Numbered from the stretch's first letter, positions 8,255 to 16,987 are shown. The stretch is DNA of 49,471 nt from 13-2-20CM-68-14 sp046733295 (GCA_046733295.1 JBKPOY010000054.1:1-49471); one strand, 5' to 3'. A program made the numbers and translations. Notes: a model not told the origin generated them from the sequence alone.

Positions 8255-9349
8255 TTGAGCGTACGCGATCAATCGGGCAACTACCTCGCCGTCCTCAAGG
8301 TCGTCGGTGTCGGCGGCGGAGGCACGAACGCCGTCAACCGGATGGTTGATGCCGGCCTGGCCGGGGTCGAGTTCATCGCCGTGAACACGGACGCCCAGGC
8401 GCTGCTCATGTGCGACGCCGACGTAAAGATCCACATCGGTTCGCAGGCGACCCGTGGCCTGGGCGCGGGCGCGGACCCCGCCGTGGGGAAGGCGGCGGCG
8501 CAGGAGAGCCGCGACGAGCTCAAGGAATCCCTGAAGGGCGCGGACATGGTGTTCGTCACGGCTGGCGAGGGCGGAGGCACCGGGACGGGCGGCGCGCCGA
8601 TCGTCGGCGAGCTCGCCGCGCAGGAGCTCGGGGCCCTCTCGGTTGGCGTGGTCACGAAGCCGTTTTCGTTCGAGGGTCGCAAGCGCGCGCAGCAGGCCGA
8701 GCGCGGGATCGAGGAGCTGCGCGACCAGGTCGACACGCTGATCGTGATCGAGAACGACCGTCTGCTCCAGGTGGTCGAGAAGCGGACGTCGATCGTCGAC
8801 GCCTTCCGACTGGCCGACGACGTCCTGCGCCAGGGCGTCCAGGGGATCACCGACCTGATCACGATTCCGGGCCTCGTCAACCTCGACTTCGCCGACGTGC
8901 GGACGATCATGCGAGGGGCGGGCTCGGCGCTGATGGGAATCGGCACTGCGTCGGGCGAAAATCGCGCGACCGAGGCCGCGCAGGCCGCCGTATCCTCGCC
9001 CCTTCTCGAGGCCTCGATCGAGGGCGCGACCGGAATCCTCTTGAACGTGACCGGGGGTCGCGACATCGGCCTCTTCGAGGTCAACGAGGCGGCCGAGGTC
9101 GTGACGGGAGCGGCCGACCAGAACGCGAACGTGATCTTCGGTGCGGTGATCGACGAGGCGCTCGGCGACGAGGTGCGCGTGACCGTGATCGCGACCGGGT
9201 TCGGCCCGCATCGCACGCGCCGGCGGCGACCGGCGGAGATTCCGGAGAGCGAGCCCGCGGCCGACGAGCAGCCGCAGCCCGCTGCATCGGAGCGCTTCGA
9301 GGTCCCGGACGACATCCTCGAGGTGCCGTCCTTCCTGCGCGACTCGTAG
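8255..9349 (+). CDS. ftsZ: Cell division protein FtsZ
   Basis: FtsZ is the tubulin-like GTPase that forms the division ring. The protein (364 residues) starts with a short tail, then VVGVGGGGTNAVNRM, the T-loops with NTDAQAL and the tubulin signature GEGGGTGTGG at about residue 104. NLDFADVRTIM is the T7/catalytic region with the key Asp residues. The C-terminal linker is short (about 30 residues, Pro/Glu rich). It ends in a DDILEVPSFLR-type conserved peptide used for partner binding. The TTG start follows GAGG at good spacing. It has its own promoter rather than overlapping ftsQ, which allows separate expression. Confidence 0.97.
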   Translation: MSVRDQSGNYLAVLKVVGVGGGGTNAVNRMVDAGLAGVEFIAVNTDAQALLMCDADVKIHIGSQATRGLGAGADPAVGKAAAQESRDELKESLKGADMVFVTAGEGGGTGTGGAPIVGELAAQELGALSVGVVTKPFSFEGRKRAQQAERGIEELRDQVDTLIVIENDRLLQVVEKRTSIVDAFRLADDVLRQGVQGITDLITIPGLVNLDFADVRTIMRGAGSALMGIGTASGENRATEAAQAAVSSPLLEASIEGATGILLNVTGGRDIGLFEVNEAAEVVTGAADQNANVIFGAVIDEALGDEVRVTVIATGFGPHRTRRRRPAEIPESEPAADEQPQPAASERFEVPDDILEVPSFLRDS

Positions 9350-9377
9350 CGCAGGTTTAGAAGCACCCCGCCTGCGG

Positions 9378-9383
9378 TAGTTT
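9378..9383 (+). promoter_or_regulatory. Candidate -10 box for a long gcvT leader
   Basis: TAGTTT lies 28 bases after the ftsZ stop. TTTAGA, a weak -35 match, lies 16 bases upstream of it. A transcript from here would carry about 110 bases of GC-rich, strongly self-complementary leader before gcvT. Confidence 0.4.
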
Positions 9384-9396
9384 CGCATTGCCCTCT

Positions 9397-9474
9397 CGGG
9401 TCACCCGCTGAGCGGGGGCCCGCGATGACCCGGTCCGGCCGTCCCGGCCCCTCCAGCCACATGGGGGGACCGGG
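9397..9474 (+). other. Structured GC-rich leader upstream of the glycine cleavage operon
   Basis: CGGGTCA (9397-9403) pairs with TGACCCG (9426-9432), enclosing CCCGC-TGA-GCGGG (9404-9416) and a 9-base asymmetric bulge. Competing with the end of this stem, CCCGGTCC (9429-9436) pairs perfectly with GGACCGGG (9467-9474) around an inner hairpin GGCCG-TCC-CGGCC (9437-9449). The two long stems share bases 9429-9432, so they are mutually exclusive, as in a switch. It does not match the conserved core of the glycine riboswitch that I know. Function is unproven, and a terminator for ftsZ is an alternative. Confidence 0.45.
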
Positions 9475-9485
9475 GCGGCTTCCTT

Positions 9486-9491
9486 TAGCAT
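9486..9491 (+). promoter_or_regulatory. Candidate -10 box for a near-leaderless gcvT transcript
   Basis: TAGCAT ends 10 bases before the gcvT ATG. Initiation 6-7 bases downstream would leave a leader of only 3-4 bases, so gcvT could have both a long structured transcript and a short one. Confidence 0.4.
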
Positions 9492-9501
9492 CAGCCGCCG
9501 G

Positions 9502-10569
9502 ATGCAGACGCTGCTTCGGACACCGCTCTACGAGCGTCACGTTGCCCTCGGCGCGCGCCTGGTGCCGTTCGCGGGCTGGGAGATGCCGGTGCAGTACGAC
9601 GGCGTCATCCCCGAGCACAAGGCCGTTCGCGCGGACTGCGGCGCCTTCGACGTCTCGCACATGGGCGAGCTCGAAGTCGAGGGCCCGAAGGCCCATGAGC
9701 TCTTGCAATCCGTCCTCTCGAACGACCTCGATCGCATCGCGCCGGGTCAGGCGCAATACACGCTGCTGACGAACGGGGAAGGCGGCATCGTCGACGACCT
9801 GATCGCGTACCGCCTCGAGCCGGCGCGCTATCTCCTGATCGTCAACGCCGCGAACCGCGACGCCGATTTCGAGTGGATCAAGGAGCGTGAGATCCCCGGC
9901 TCCGACGTGCGCGACGTCTCGGAGGAGTATGCGCTGATCGCCGTGCAGGGGCCGCGCTCGCTCGAGCGGCTCGACTTGGCCGGGGCGCCGGCGTTCACGT
10001 TCGCCGAAGGGGAAGTCGACGGAATCGGCTGCATGATCAACCGCACGGGCTACACGGGCGAGACAGGGGTTGAGCTAATGGTCCCTGTCGAGGACGCGCC
10101 CGCCCTCTGGGACGCTGTTGTCCGCCGCGGCGCCAAGCCCGCGGGGCTCGGGGCGCGCGACACGCTGAGGCTCGAGGTCTGCTACCCGCTCCACGGGAAC
10201 GACATCGGGCCGGACACCGACGCGATCTCAGCCGGCCTCGGCTGGGTGTGCGCCCTCGAGAAGGAGTTCACCGGCGCCGACGAGCTTCGCGCGATCAAGG
10301 ATGCCGGCCCGCACCGGCGGCTCGCCGCGTTCGTGATGGAACAGCGCGCGATTCCGCGACAGGGGATGGCGATCAACGGCGGCGGGGAGGTCACCTCCGG
10401 CTCTCATTCGCCGATGCTCGACCGGGGCATCGGGATGGGCTACGTGCCGACCGCCCAGGCCCCGCCGGACACCGAGTTGACGATCGACGTTCGCGGCCGC
10501 CCGCGGCGAGCCCGCGTCGTCAAGAAGCCGATCTACAACAAGGAGGACAGCCCGAGTGGCGGCCAGTGA
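9502..10569 (+). CDS. gcvT: Glycine cleavage system T protein (aminomethyltransferase)
   Basis: The T protein moves the methylene group of glycine from the lipoyl arm of H protein to tetrahydrofolate, releasing ammonia. The 355-residue protein shows the FAGWEMPVQY start, FDVSHMGE, the folate-site region with NRTGYTGE(TG) and the GLGARDTLRLE motif, all characteristic of GcvT. It begins the gcvT-H-PA-PB operon and overlaps gcvH by 14 bases. The lipoamide dehydrogenase (L protein) is not in the window. Together with the threonine aldolase downstream it ties threonine and glycine breakdown to one-carbon supply. Confidence 0.96.
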   Translation: MQTLLRTPLYERHVALGARLVPFAGWEMPVQYDGVIPEHKAVRADCGAFDVSHMGELEVEGPKAHELLQSVLSNDLDRIAPGQAQYTLLTNGEGGIVDDLIAYRLEPARYLLIVNAANRDADFEWIKEREIPGSDVRDVSEEYALIAVQGPRSLERLDLAGAPAFTFAEGEVDGIGCMINRTGYTGETGVELMVPVEDAPALWDAVVRRGAKPAGLGARDTLRLEVCYPLHGNDIGPDTDAISAGLGWVCALEKEFTGADELRAIKDAGPHRRLAAFVMEQRAIPRQGMAINGGGEVTSGSHSPMLDRGIGMGYVPTAQAPPDTELTIDVRGRPRRARVVKKPIYNKEDSPSGGQ

Positions 10570-10951
10570 GACGTACCCGGACGACCTGAAGTATCACCGC
10601 GAGCACGATTGGGCCCGCGTCGACGGCGACGAGGCGACGCTCGGGATCACATGGTTCGCGCAGGACGCGCTCGGCGAGCTCGTCCACTTCGAGCCGCCCG
10701 AGGCCGGGGCGACGATCGCGCGGGATGCTGCCTACGGCGAGGTGGAGTCGGTCAAGGCGGTCTCAGACGTGATCTCGCCGCTCTCGGGTGAGGTGCTCGA
10801 GGTGAACGAGAAGGCGGTCAACGAGCCGGAGACCGTCAACGAGGATCCGTACGGCGAAGGCTGGCTCGTCCGCATCCGGCTCTCGGATCCGGGCGAGGCC
10901 GACTCCCTGCTCGACGCCTCGGCCTACAAGCAGACACTCGAAGACCAGTAG
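10556..10951 (+). CDS. gcvH: Glycine cleavage system H protein
   Basis: The H protein carries the aminomethyl intermediate on a lipoylated lysine and shuttles between P, T and L proteins. The 131-residue sequence is a single lipoyl domain; the lipoyl Lys is K67 in the ESVKAVSD motif. GTG at 10556 follows a strong AAGGAGGA ribosome site located inside the end of gcvT, which decides the start. GITWFAQDALGE and the late NEDPYGEGWL motifs are standard for GcvH. Its length matches the family. Confidence 0.96.
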   Translation: MAASETYPDDLKYHREHDWARVDGDEATLGITWFAQDALGELVHFEPPEAGATIARDAAYGEVESVKAVSDVISPLSGEVLEVNEKAVNEPETVNEDPYGEGWLVRIRLSDPGEADSLLDASAYKQTLEDQ

Positions 10952-10967
10952 GCCGCAGAGGCGATCC

Positions 10968-12299
10968 GTGAGCTTCCTGTCTCTCACCGAGGAGGACCGC
11001 GAGCAGATGCTCGCGACGATCGGCGTTGACTCGGTCGACGCGCTCTTCGAGCAGGTTCCGCCGGGGGTGCGGCTGGGGCGCGACCTCGACCTGGAGCCGG
11101 CGCTGTCGGAGCCCGAGCTCGTCGCGCACCTCACCGAGCTCGCCTCGCGCAACGTCGACACCGGCAGGGAGGTCTCGTTCCTCGGCGCGGGTATCTACGA
11201 CCACTACGTGCCGGCTGTCGTCGACGCCGTCCTCGCGCGGGGTGAGTTCCTAACGGCCTACACGCCCTACCAGGCGGAGATGAGCCAGGGCGTCCTGCAG
11301 GCGATCTTCGAGTATCAGACCGCGATCTGTGAGCTCACCGGCATGGACGTCTCGAACGCCTCCGGATACGACGGCGCGACGGTCGCCGCGGACGCGTGCT
11401 ACCTCGCCAAGCAGGTGACGGGGCGCACGAAGGTGGTCCTCGCCGAGACCCTCAACCCGCAGGTGCGGCAGGTCGTAAAGACATTCGCGCCGGGGTTCGG
11501 GCTCGAGGTGATCGAGGTGCCCCACAGCGACGGGACGATCGATGCGGGGCAGCTGCGCGAGGCTGCCGCCGATGCCGCCTGCGTGATCTTCCAGCAGCCG
11601 AACTTCTTCGGCTGCCTCGAGCAAGCGCCCGACCTTGCGGCTGCTGCGAACGACGCGGGAGCCCTACCCGTTGCCCACGTCGACCCCGTCTCGCTCGGCG
11701 TGCTCGAAGCACCGGGGGCGTACGGATGCGCGCTTGCAATCGGCGAAGGTCAGTCCGCCGGCAACTATCAGGCGTACGGAGGTCCGCACTATGGCTTCCT
11801 GGCGGCCCGGTCGGAGTACATCCGACGGATGCCGGGCCGGATCTCGGGCGAGACGGTCGACAGTGACGGCAAGCGGGGTTTCGTGCTCACGCTGCAGACG
11901 CGCGAGCAGCACATCCGCCGGGAGAAGGCGACGTCGAACATCACGACGAATCAAACGCTCCTCGCGCTTGCCGGGCTCGTGCACCTCTCGTGGCTGGGAC
12001 CGCAGGGACTGCGCGAGGTGGGGGAGACCTGTCTCGCACTGGGCCGGTACGCAAAGGAGCGGCTGGCCGCCGCCGGGCTCCACCCAGTGTTTCCGGATCA
12101 GACAACATTCAAAGAGTTTGCCCTGCGTGTCGGACGACCCGGCAAGGAGGCCGTCGCAGCAGCGCGAGCGCGCGGCGTGCACCCGGGCTATGCGCTCGGC
12201 CGGGACTATCCCGGGCTCGACGATGCGTTGCTCGTCGCCCTCACAGAGAAGCGGACGGTGGCGGAGATCGACCTGCTCGTGGAGGCCCTCGCCGGATGA
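10968..12299 (+). CDS. gcvPA: Glycine dehydrogenase (decarboxylating) subunit 1
   Basis: This is the N-terminal half of the split P protein, which decarboxylates glycine with pyridoxal phosphate and loads H protein. The 443-residue protein has FLGAGIYDHYVP, TPYQAEMSQG, the DGATVAADAC segment and EQHIRREKATSNI, all typical of the P1 subunit. GTG at 10968 lies 16 bases after the gcvH stop, preceded by GAGGCGAT. It overlaps subunit 2 as ATGA, so the two halves are translationally coupled, as expected for an alpha2-beta2 enzyme. Confidence 0.96.
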   Translation: MSFLSLTEEDREQMLATIGVDSVDALFEQVPPGVRLGRDLDLEPALSEPELVAHLTELASRNVDTGREVSFLGAGIYDHYVPAVVDAVLARGEFLTAYTPYQAEMSQGVLQAIFEYQTAICELTGMDVSNASGYDGATVAADACYLAKQVTGRTKVVLAETLNPQVRQVVKTFAPGFGLEVIEVPHSDGTIDAGQLREAAADAACVIFQQPNFFGCLEQAPDLAAAANDAGALPVAHVDPVSLGVLEAPGAYGCALAIGEGQSAGNYQAYGGPHYGFLAARSEYIRRMPGRISGETVDSDGKRGFVLTLQTREQHIRREKATSNITTNQTLLALAGLVHLSWLGPQGLREVGETCLALGRYAKERLAAAGLHPVFPDQTTFKEFALRVGRPGKEAVAAARARGVHPGYALGRDYPGLDDALLVALTEKRTVAEIDLLVEALAG

Positions 12300-13792
12300 A
12301 GCTGATCTACGAGCGCTCCGAGGCAGGCCGTCGCGCGTCGTCGCTCCCTCGCCCCGACTTGCCGCCCGGCGAGCTGCCGGACGAGCTTCGCCGCGCGCGC
12401 CCTCCACGGCTCCCCGAAGTCTCGGAGCCGGAGCTCGTTCGCCATTTCACGGCCCTCGCCGACCGGACCTTCGGGGTCGACACGGGCTTCTACCCGCTCG
12501 GCTCCTGCACGATGAAGCACAACCCGCGCGTCAACGAGCGCGTCGTCAACTTGCCCGGTTTCCGCGACCTCCATCCGCTTCAGGAGGAGGACGGGGCACA
12601 GGGTGCTCTCGAGCTGATGTGGCGGTTGCAGGAGATCTTGGCCGAGGTCGTCGGGCTGCCGGCCGTGTCACTGCAGCCGGCCGCCGGCTCGCAGGGCGAG
12701 CTGACCGGCTTGCTGCTGATGCGGGCGTATTTCGCCGATCGCGGCGAAGGGGGACAGCGCCGCGAGATCGTCGTGCCCGACACCGCGCACGGGACGAATC
12801 CCGCGAGCGTGACGATGGCGGGCTACACGATGGTCGGGATCAAGACGGACCCGCGCGGAAACATCGACCTCGACGACCTGCGACAGAAGGTCGGCCCTCG
12901 GACCGCGGGCCTCATGCTCACGAACCCGTCGACGCTCGGCCTCTTCGACGAGGGGATCGAGGAGATCACCCGGATCTTCCACGAGGCCGGCGCGCTCATG
13001 TACTACGACGGCGCGAACCTGAACGCGATCTGCGGCATCTCGCGTCCCGGCGACATGGGCTTCGACATCGTCCATTTCAATCTCCACAAAACGTTCTCGC
13101 AGCCGCACGGCGGAGGTGGCCCGGGCGGCGGGCCGATCGCCGTGCGGGGACGGCTCGAACCGTTCCTGCCCGTGCCGGCGATCGTGCGTGAGGGCAACTC
13201 GTTCCGGCTCGAGTACGACCGTCCCAAGAGTATCGGCAAGGTGCGCGGCTTCTACGGCCCCGCCGGCGTCTTCGTCCGCTCGTATGCGTACATCCGCACC
13301 TTCGGCCCGGCGCTGAAAAGGATGTCCGAGGTCGCTGTCCTGAATGCGAACTACCTGCTCGCGCGGTTGAAGGGCGCGTACGAGCTTCCATTCGACCGGC
13401 TCTGCATGCACGAGTTCGTTCTCTCGGGCCGCAAGCTGAAGCGGGAGCACGGCGTCTCGACGCTCGACGTGGCCAAGCGCCTGATGGACTACGGGTTCCA
13501 TCCGCCGACGATCTACTTCCCGCTGATCGTCCCGGAGGCGCTGATGATCGAGCCGACCGAGACGGAGCCGATGGAGACGCTCGACGCGTTCGCCGACGCG
13601 ATGCTCGCGATCGCGCGGGAGGCAGCCGCGGATCCGGACGTGCTGAAGGCGGCGCCGCACGTCCGGCCGGTCAAGCGGCTCGACGAGGTCCGGGCGACGA
13701 AGCGGCCGATCGTCCGCTACGGGTTCGACGAGCACGACAGCCTCCAAGGCGAGCCCGCCGCGAGCGGAGTGGAGGCCCCGAAAGGCGTCTAG
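12296..13792 (+). CDS. gcvPB: Glycine dehydrogenase (decarboxylating) subunit 2
   Basis: This is the C-terminal half of split P protein, carrying the pyridoxal phosphate lysine (K264 in the NLHKTFSQPHGGGG motif). The 498-residue protein also shows PLGSCTMKHNP, the PAAGSQGE cofactor-phosphate region and TAHGTNPAS. ATG at 12296 overlaps the end of subunit 1. An open frame continues further upstream inside gcvPA but is only a shadow. The gene ends in TAG at 13790-13792, sharing CTAG with the stop of convergent rlmN. Confidence 0.96.
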   Translation: MKLIYERSEAGRRASSLPRPDLPPGELPDELRRARPPRLPEVSEPELVRHFTALADRTFGVDTGFYPLGSCTMKHNPRVNERVVNLPGFRDLHPLQEEDGAQGALELMWRLQEILAEVVGLPAVSLQPAAGSQGELTGLLLMRAYFADRGEGGQRREIVVPDTAHGTNPASVTMAGYTMVGIKTDPRGNIDLDDLRQKVGPRTAGLMLTNPSTLGLFDEGIEEITRIFHEAGALMYYDGANLNAICGISRPGDMGFDIVHFNLHKTFSQPHGGGGPGGGPIAVRGRLEPFLPVPAIVREGNSFRLEYDRPKSIGKVRGFYGPAGVFVRSYAYIRTFGPALKRMSEVAVLNANYLLARLKGAYELPFDRLCMHEFVLSGRKLKREHGVSTLDVAKRLMDYGFHPPTIYFPLIVPEALMIEPTETEPMETLDAFADAMLAIAREAAADPDVLKAAPHVRPVKRLDEVRATKRPIVRYGFDEHDSLQGEPAASGVEAPKGV

Positions 13793-14769
13793 GAGCTCGC
13801 GGCGAGCTGCCCGCAGGCAGCCGCGATGTCCCGCCCCCGCGTCAGCCGCACCGTTGTCGGGATCCCGCTCCGGCGGAGCTCCGCCTCGAACGCCCCGATC
13901 GCCTTCGGCGACGAGCCGTCGAACGCGCCTGTCGGGTTGTACGGGATCAGATTGACCTTGAAGGTCTTCGAGTCCAGGAGACGGGCGAGGGCACGCGCCT
14001 GTTCGACGCGGTCGTTGACGCCGGCGAGCATCACGTACTCGACGAAGACCTTGCGCCGCCGCAGCTTGAAGTAGCGGCGACACTCGGCGATCACGTCCGG
14101 AAGTGGATAGCGATCGTTCACCGGCATCAGCTCCGACCGCAACGCCGGCTCGGCCGCATGGAGCGAGAGCGCGAGCCGGATCGGCTCTTCGACCTCGTCG
14201 ACGAAGCGCCTGAGCCCTGGGAGCCAGCCGACCGTCGACACGGTCGTCCGCCTGTGGGTGATCCCGAGATCGGGCAAGCGTCGCGCCGCCGCGACCACCT
14301 CGTCGACGTTCAGCATCGGCTCGCCCATGCCCATGAACACGCAGTGGTCGACCGCCTCGAGGCGTCGGAAATGGAGCGCCTGGTCGAGGATCTCGGAGGC
14401 GGCGAGGTTTCGCCGAAATCGCATCTGGCCGGTGGCGCAGAACGTGCACGTCAGGGGACAGCCGCTCTGGGACGAGACGCAGATCGAGCGGCGCTCGTCC
14501 CGGTAGCGCATCAGCACGGCCTCGACTGGATGCCCGTCGGCGGTGCGGAAGAGAACTTTCACCGTTCCGTCGCGCGATCTGGCCTCGTGCTCGACCGTAA
14601 GGGTGGAGAACGGCAACTCGTCTGCCAGGGCGGCTCTGAGCGAGGCCGGCACGTTTGTCATCTCGTCGTATCCGGCGGCTCCCCGGGCGGTCCAGAGCCA
14701 GACCTGCCTGGCGCGAAAATCCGGCTCCCCGCGGGCCGCGAGCGTCTGTTCGAGGGCGGGAAGGTTCAC
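13789..14769 (-). CDS. rlmN: Dual-specificity 23S rRNA/tRNA adenine-C2 methyltransferase
   Basis: RlmN is a radical SAM enzyme that methylates A2503 of 23S rRNA and A37 of some tRNAs. From the GTG at 14769 the protein has 326 residues. The radical SAM cluster is C104-x3-C108-x2-C111, followed by GMGEPMLN, HRRTTVSTVG and the family-specific KVFVEYVMLAGVND. A conserved C-terminal Cys lies in GRDIAAACGQ. The upstream open frame adds about 19 residues without homology. GTG 14769 gives the usual short NLPALEQ start and lies 6 bases from TATTCT, so the mRNA is probably leaderless. Confidence 0.93.
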   Translation of the reverse strand: MNLPALEQTLAARGEPDFRARQVWLWTARGAAGYDEMTNVPASLRAALADELPFSTLTVEHEARSRDGTVKVLFRTADGHPVEAVLMRYRDERRSICVSSQSGCPLTCTFCATGQMRFRRNLAASEILDQALHFRRLEAVDHCVFMGMGEPMLNVDEVVAAARRLPDLGITHRRTTVSTVGWLPGLRRFVDEVEEPIRLALSLHAAEPALRSELMPVNDRYPLPDVIAECRRYFKLRRRKVFVEYVMLAGVNDRVEQARALARLLDSKTFKVNLIPYNPTGAFDGSSPKAIGAFEAELRRSGIPTTVRLTRGRDIAAACGQLAASS

Positions 14770-14774
14770 GGCTG

Positions 14775-14781
14775 CAGAATA
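14775..14781. promoter_or_regulatory. Shared bidirectional -10 core, rlmN / threonine aldolase
   Basis: CAGAATA can be read as CAGAAT on the plus strand and TATTCT on the minus strand. Each hexamer ends exactly 6 bases before a GTG (14787 plus, 14769 minus), the distance from a -10 box to +1. Both transcripts would start at the first base of their start codons. Confidence 0.6.
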
Positions 14782-14786
14782 GGGGC

Positions 14787-15833
14787 GTGATCGATCTTCG
14801 CTCCGACACGAAGACGAAGCCGACACAGCACATGCGCGAGGCGATGGCGAACGCAGAGGTCGGCGACGAGCAGCGCCGCGAGGATCCGACCGTCAACGAG
14901 CTCGAGCGCCGCGCCGCCGTGCTGCTCGGCCAGGAGGAAGCCGTCTACGTCCCGACCGCGACGATGGCGAACGAGATCGCCCTGCGACTGCTCGCCGAAC
15001 CTGGTGACGAGCTGATCGCCGAGGAGAACGCCCACATTCTGCTGGCGGAGCTCGGCGGTCCCGCGGTTCACGCCGGGCTGATGACGAGGCCCGTTCGGGG
15101 CAGGCACGGGCGGTTCGGGCCGGACGAGGTTCAGCGCATGGTCCGTCGCACCGACGGCACCCACGTGCCTGGCACGCGGATCGTCGCGATCGAGAACACC
15201 CACAACGCGTCCGGCGGCAGGGTGTGGCCGCTGGAGGAGATCGGGGCGCTCGTGACCACATGCCGTGAGCTCGAGTTGTCCGTACACCTCGACGGCGCCC
15301 GCCTGCTGAACGCGGCCACCGCGAGCGGCGTACCCGCCGCCGAGATCGCGGGCAGGTTCGACACGGTGACGCTCTGCCTGTCGAAGGGGCTCGGCTGCCC
15401 GCTGGGCGCCCTCGTCGCGGGCTCGGCCGAGGCGATGGTGAAGGCGCGTCGCTTCAAGCACCAGTTCGGCGGCGCGATGCGGCAGGCGGGGATCGTGGCG
15501 GCGGCGGGCGTGTATGCCCTCGACCACCACGTGGACCGCCTCGCGGAGGACCACGCACGGGCGCGGCGGCTGGCAGAGGCGCTGCACGCGGCGGGTGTGC
15601 CCGTCAACCTCGAGCAGGTGGAGACCAACTTCGTGCAGGTCGACGTCGGCGCCCTCGGGCTCGGCGAGGCCGAGGCGCTCGAGCGCCTCGCCGCCGAAGG
15701 GGTCGGCCTGTCCAAGACGCCCTTGCCGGGGGTCCTACGCGCGTTGACGCACCTCGACGTCGGCGACACAGACATCGACCGCGCGGCCGACGCAATCCCG
15801 CGCGCCCTCGGGGTGCTGGCGCGCGCCGGTTAA
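14787..15833 (+). CDS. Low-specificity L-threonine aldolase family protein
   Basis: This pyridoxal phosphate enzyme splits L-threonine or allo-threonine into glycine and acetaldehyde. The 348-residue protein begins MIDLRSDTKT, the family hallmark, and has GDEQRREDPTVNELE, the D169 cofactor contact in SVHLDGAR and the Schiff-base K200 in LCLSKGLG. GTG at 14787 is 6 bases from the shared -10 core, consistent with a leaderless message. An upstream frame extension overlaps rlmN antisense and is not used. The glycine produced would feed the cleavage system encoded just upstream. Specificity for L- or allo-threonine cannot be read from sequence. Confidence 0.9.
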   Translation: MIDLRSDTKTKPTQHMREAMANAEVGDEQRREDPTVNELERRAAVLLGQEEAVYVPTATMANEIALRLLAEPGDELIAEENAHILLAELGGPAVHAGLMTRPVRGRHGRFGPDEVQRMVRRTDGTHVPGTRIVAIENTHNASGGRVWPLEEIGALVTTCRELELSVHLDGARLLNAATASGVPAAEIAGRFDTVTLCLSKGLGCPLGALVAGSAEAMVKARRFKHQFGGAMRQAGIVAAAGVYALDHHVDRLAEDHARARRLAEALHAAGVPVNLEQVETNFVQVDVGALGLGEAEALERLAAEGVGLSKTPLPGVLRALTHLDVGDTDIDRAADAIPRALGVLARAG

Positions 15834-15898
15834 GGCGCGCCCAGCCTCCTCCCCGCGGCGAGCCTACTCTGACCGGAAGTGCAGTTGTGCCACGGCGG

Positions 15899-15916
15899 CG
15901 TCACGAAACCGTGACG
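15899..15916. terminator. Hairpin between convergent genes
   Basis: CGTCACG and CGTGACG form a perfect 7-bp stem with an AAAC loop. It is midway between the stop of the threonine aldolase (15833) and that of the antiporter (15942). Lack of a T-run makes it a weak intrinsic terminator, but the position suits one acting in both directions. Confidence 0.45.
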
Positions 15917-15941
15917 ATGTGAGGGAACCCGCGCGCGGCGG

Positions 15942-16982
15942 CTAGCGGTTGCCCGCGAACGCGAACCAGACGGCGATCGCGAGGAACGCAGCGATCAGGA
16001 GGTAACCCTCCCAGCGGCGCGAGCGACCGTCGTACACGACGACCGCGACGACGGCGGTGGCGCCGCCCATCGCGGCGAGCTCTTCCCAGCGGAAGGCGAG
16101 GGGCAGCGGCGGCCTGACGATCCATGAGACCAGCGCGATTGCCGGTGCGACGAACAGCGCGACCTGCGCGCTCGACGAGATCGCGATCTCGGTCGCGAGT
16201 CGCATTTTTCCGCGCCGCGCGATCACGATCGCGCCGCCGTGCTCCGCCGCGTTGCCGACGACCGCGACGATGATCGCCGAGACGAAAAACTGCGACAGCC
16301 CTGCCGCGTCGGCAAACCCGTCCAGCGAGTGGACGAGGATCTCGCTGATCAACGCGGTCGCGGCCGTCGCTACGGCAAGCGCGAGGAGTGCGATCGGGAA
16401 GCTCCACGCCGACTCGGCGCTCTCGCCGGCGACGTGCGCCTGGCGATGGCGCCGCAGAGACAACGTCTGGACGACGACGTACACGAGCAGAAGCCCGATC
16501 GCGAAGGGCAGCGTCAAGACCGCGAGCGAATGCCTGTCGGGGTCGCCGCTCCAGCCCGGGATCGAGATGATCAGGAAAGCCACGACCGCCAGTGCAACAA
16601 GGCCGAGCTGCGACAGGAGCGAGCGCCGATCGAGCCGCTCTTCACTGCCGAGGGCCAGTGCGAAGCCCAACACCAGCAGGAGATTCGAAAAGACGCTGCC
16701 GGCGAGCGAGCCGCGGACGACGTTGGGCAGGTTGTCCGCCACGGCGAAGGTGGCGATGATCAGCTCCGGCGCGTTCCCGAAGCTCGCGTTCAGGAAGCCG
16801 CCGATTCCGGGCCCAGTGTGCTCGGCTGCGTGCTCCGTCGACTCCCCGATCAACCACGCCAGCGGGACCAGCGAGGCGGCGGCCAGGACGAAGAGCAGGA
16901 CGTCGCCCGCGTGGAAGGCGAAGTCGACGAGGAAGGTGATCGGAGCGAGCGCGAGGGATGCCCAGAGGAGCCTGCGCGCCAC
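15942..16982 (-). CDS. Calcium/proton antiporter, CaCA superfamily
   Basis: This is an inner membrane exchanger, most likely Ca2+ out for H+ in. The 346-residue protein has about eleven hydrophobic helices and the two inverted alpha repeats of the CaCA superfamily: GNAPELI at residues 69-75 and GNAAEH near 245, each with the acidic residue that binds the cation. This matches the CAX/ChaA branch. GTG at 16982 gives the N-terminus and is 6 bases from TAGGGT on the minus strand, so the message is probably leaderless. It is divergent from the HAD hydrolase gene. Confidence 0.9.
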   Translation of the reverse strand: MARRLLWASLALAPITFLVDFAFHAGDVLLFVLAAASLVPLAWLIGESTEHAAEHTGPGIGGFLNASFGNAPELIIATFAVADNLPNVVRGSLAGSVFSNLLLVLGFALALGSEERLDRRSLLSQLGLVALAVVAFLIISIPGWSGDPDRHSLAVLTLPFAIGLLLVYVVVQTLSLRRHRQAHVAGESAESAWSFPIALLALAVATAATALISEILVHSLDGFADAAGLSQFFVSAIIVAVVGNAAEHGGAIVIARRGKMRLATEIAISSSAQVALFVAPAIALVSWIVRPPLPLAFRWEELAAMGGATAVVAVVVYDGRSRRWEGYLLIAAFLAIAVWFAFAGNR

Positions 16983-16987
16983 GCGGA

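Noticed and set aside
9384..9501. Glycine riboswitch upstream of gcvT
   Set aside because: Position suits it, but I could not find the conserved glycine aptamer core in either orientation. I only report the region as structured.
12668..14896. 742-codon minus-strand frame spanning gcvPB and rlmN
   Set aside because: It runs over rlmN in a different frame and antisense to gcvPB. No motif is visible and rlmN itself explains the minus-strand coding there.
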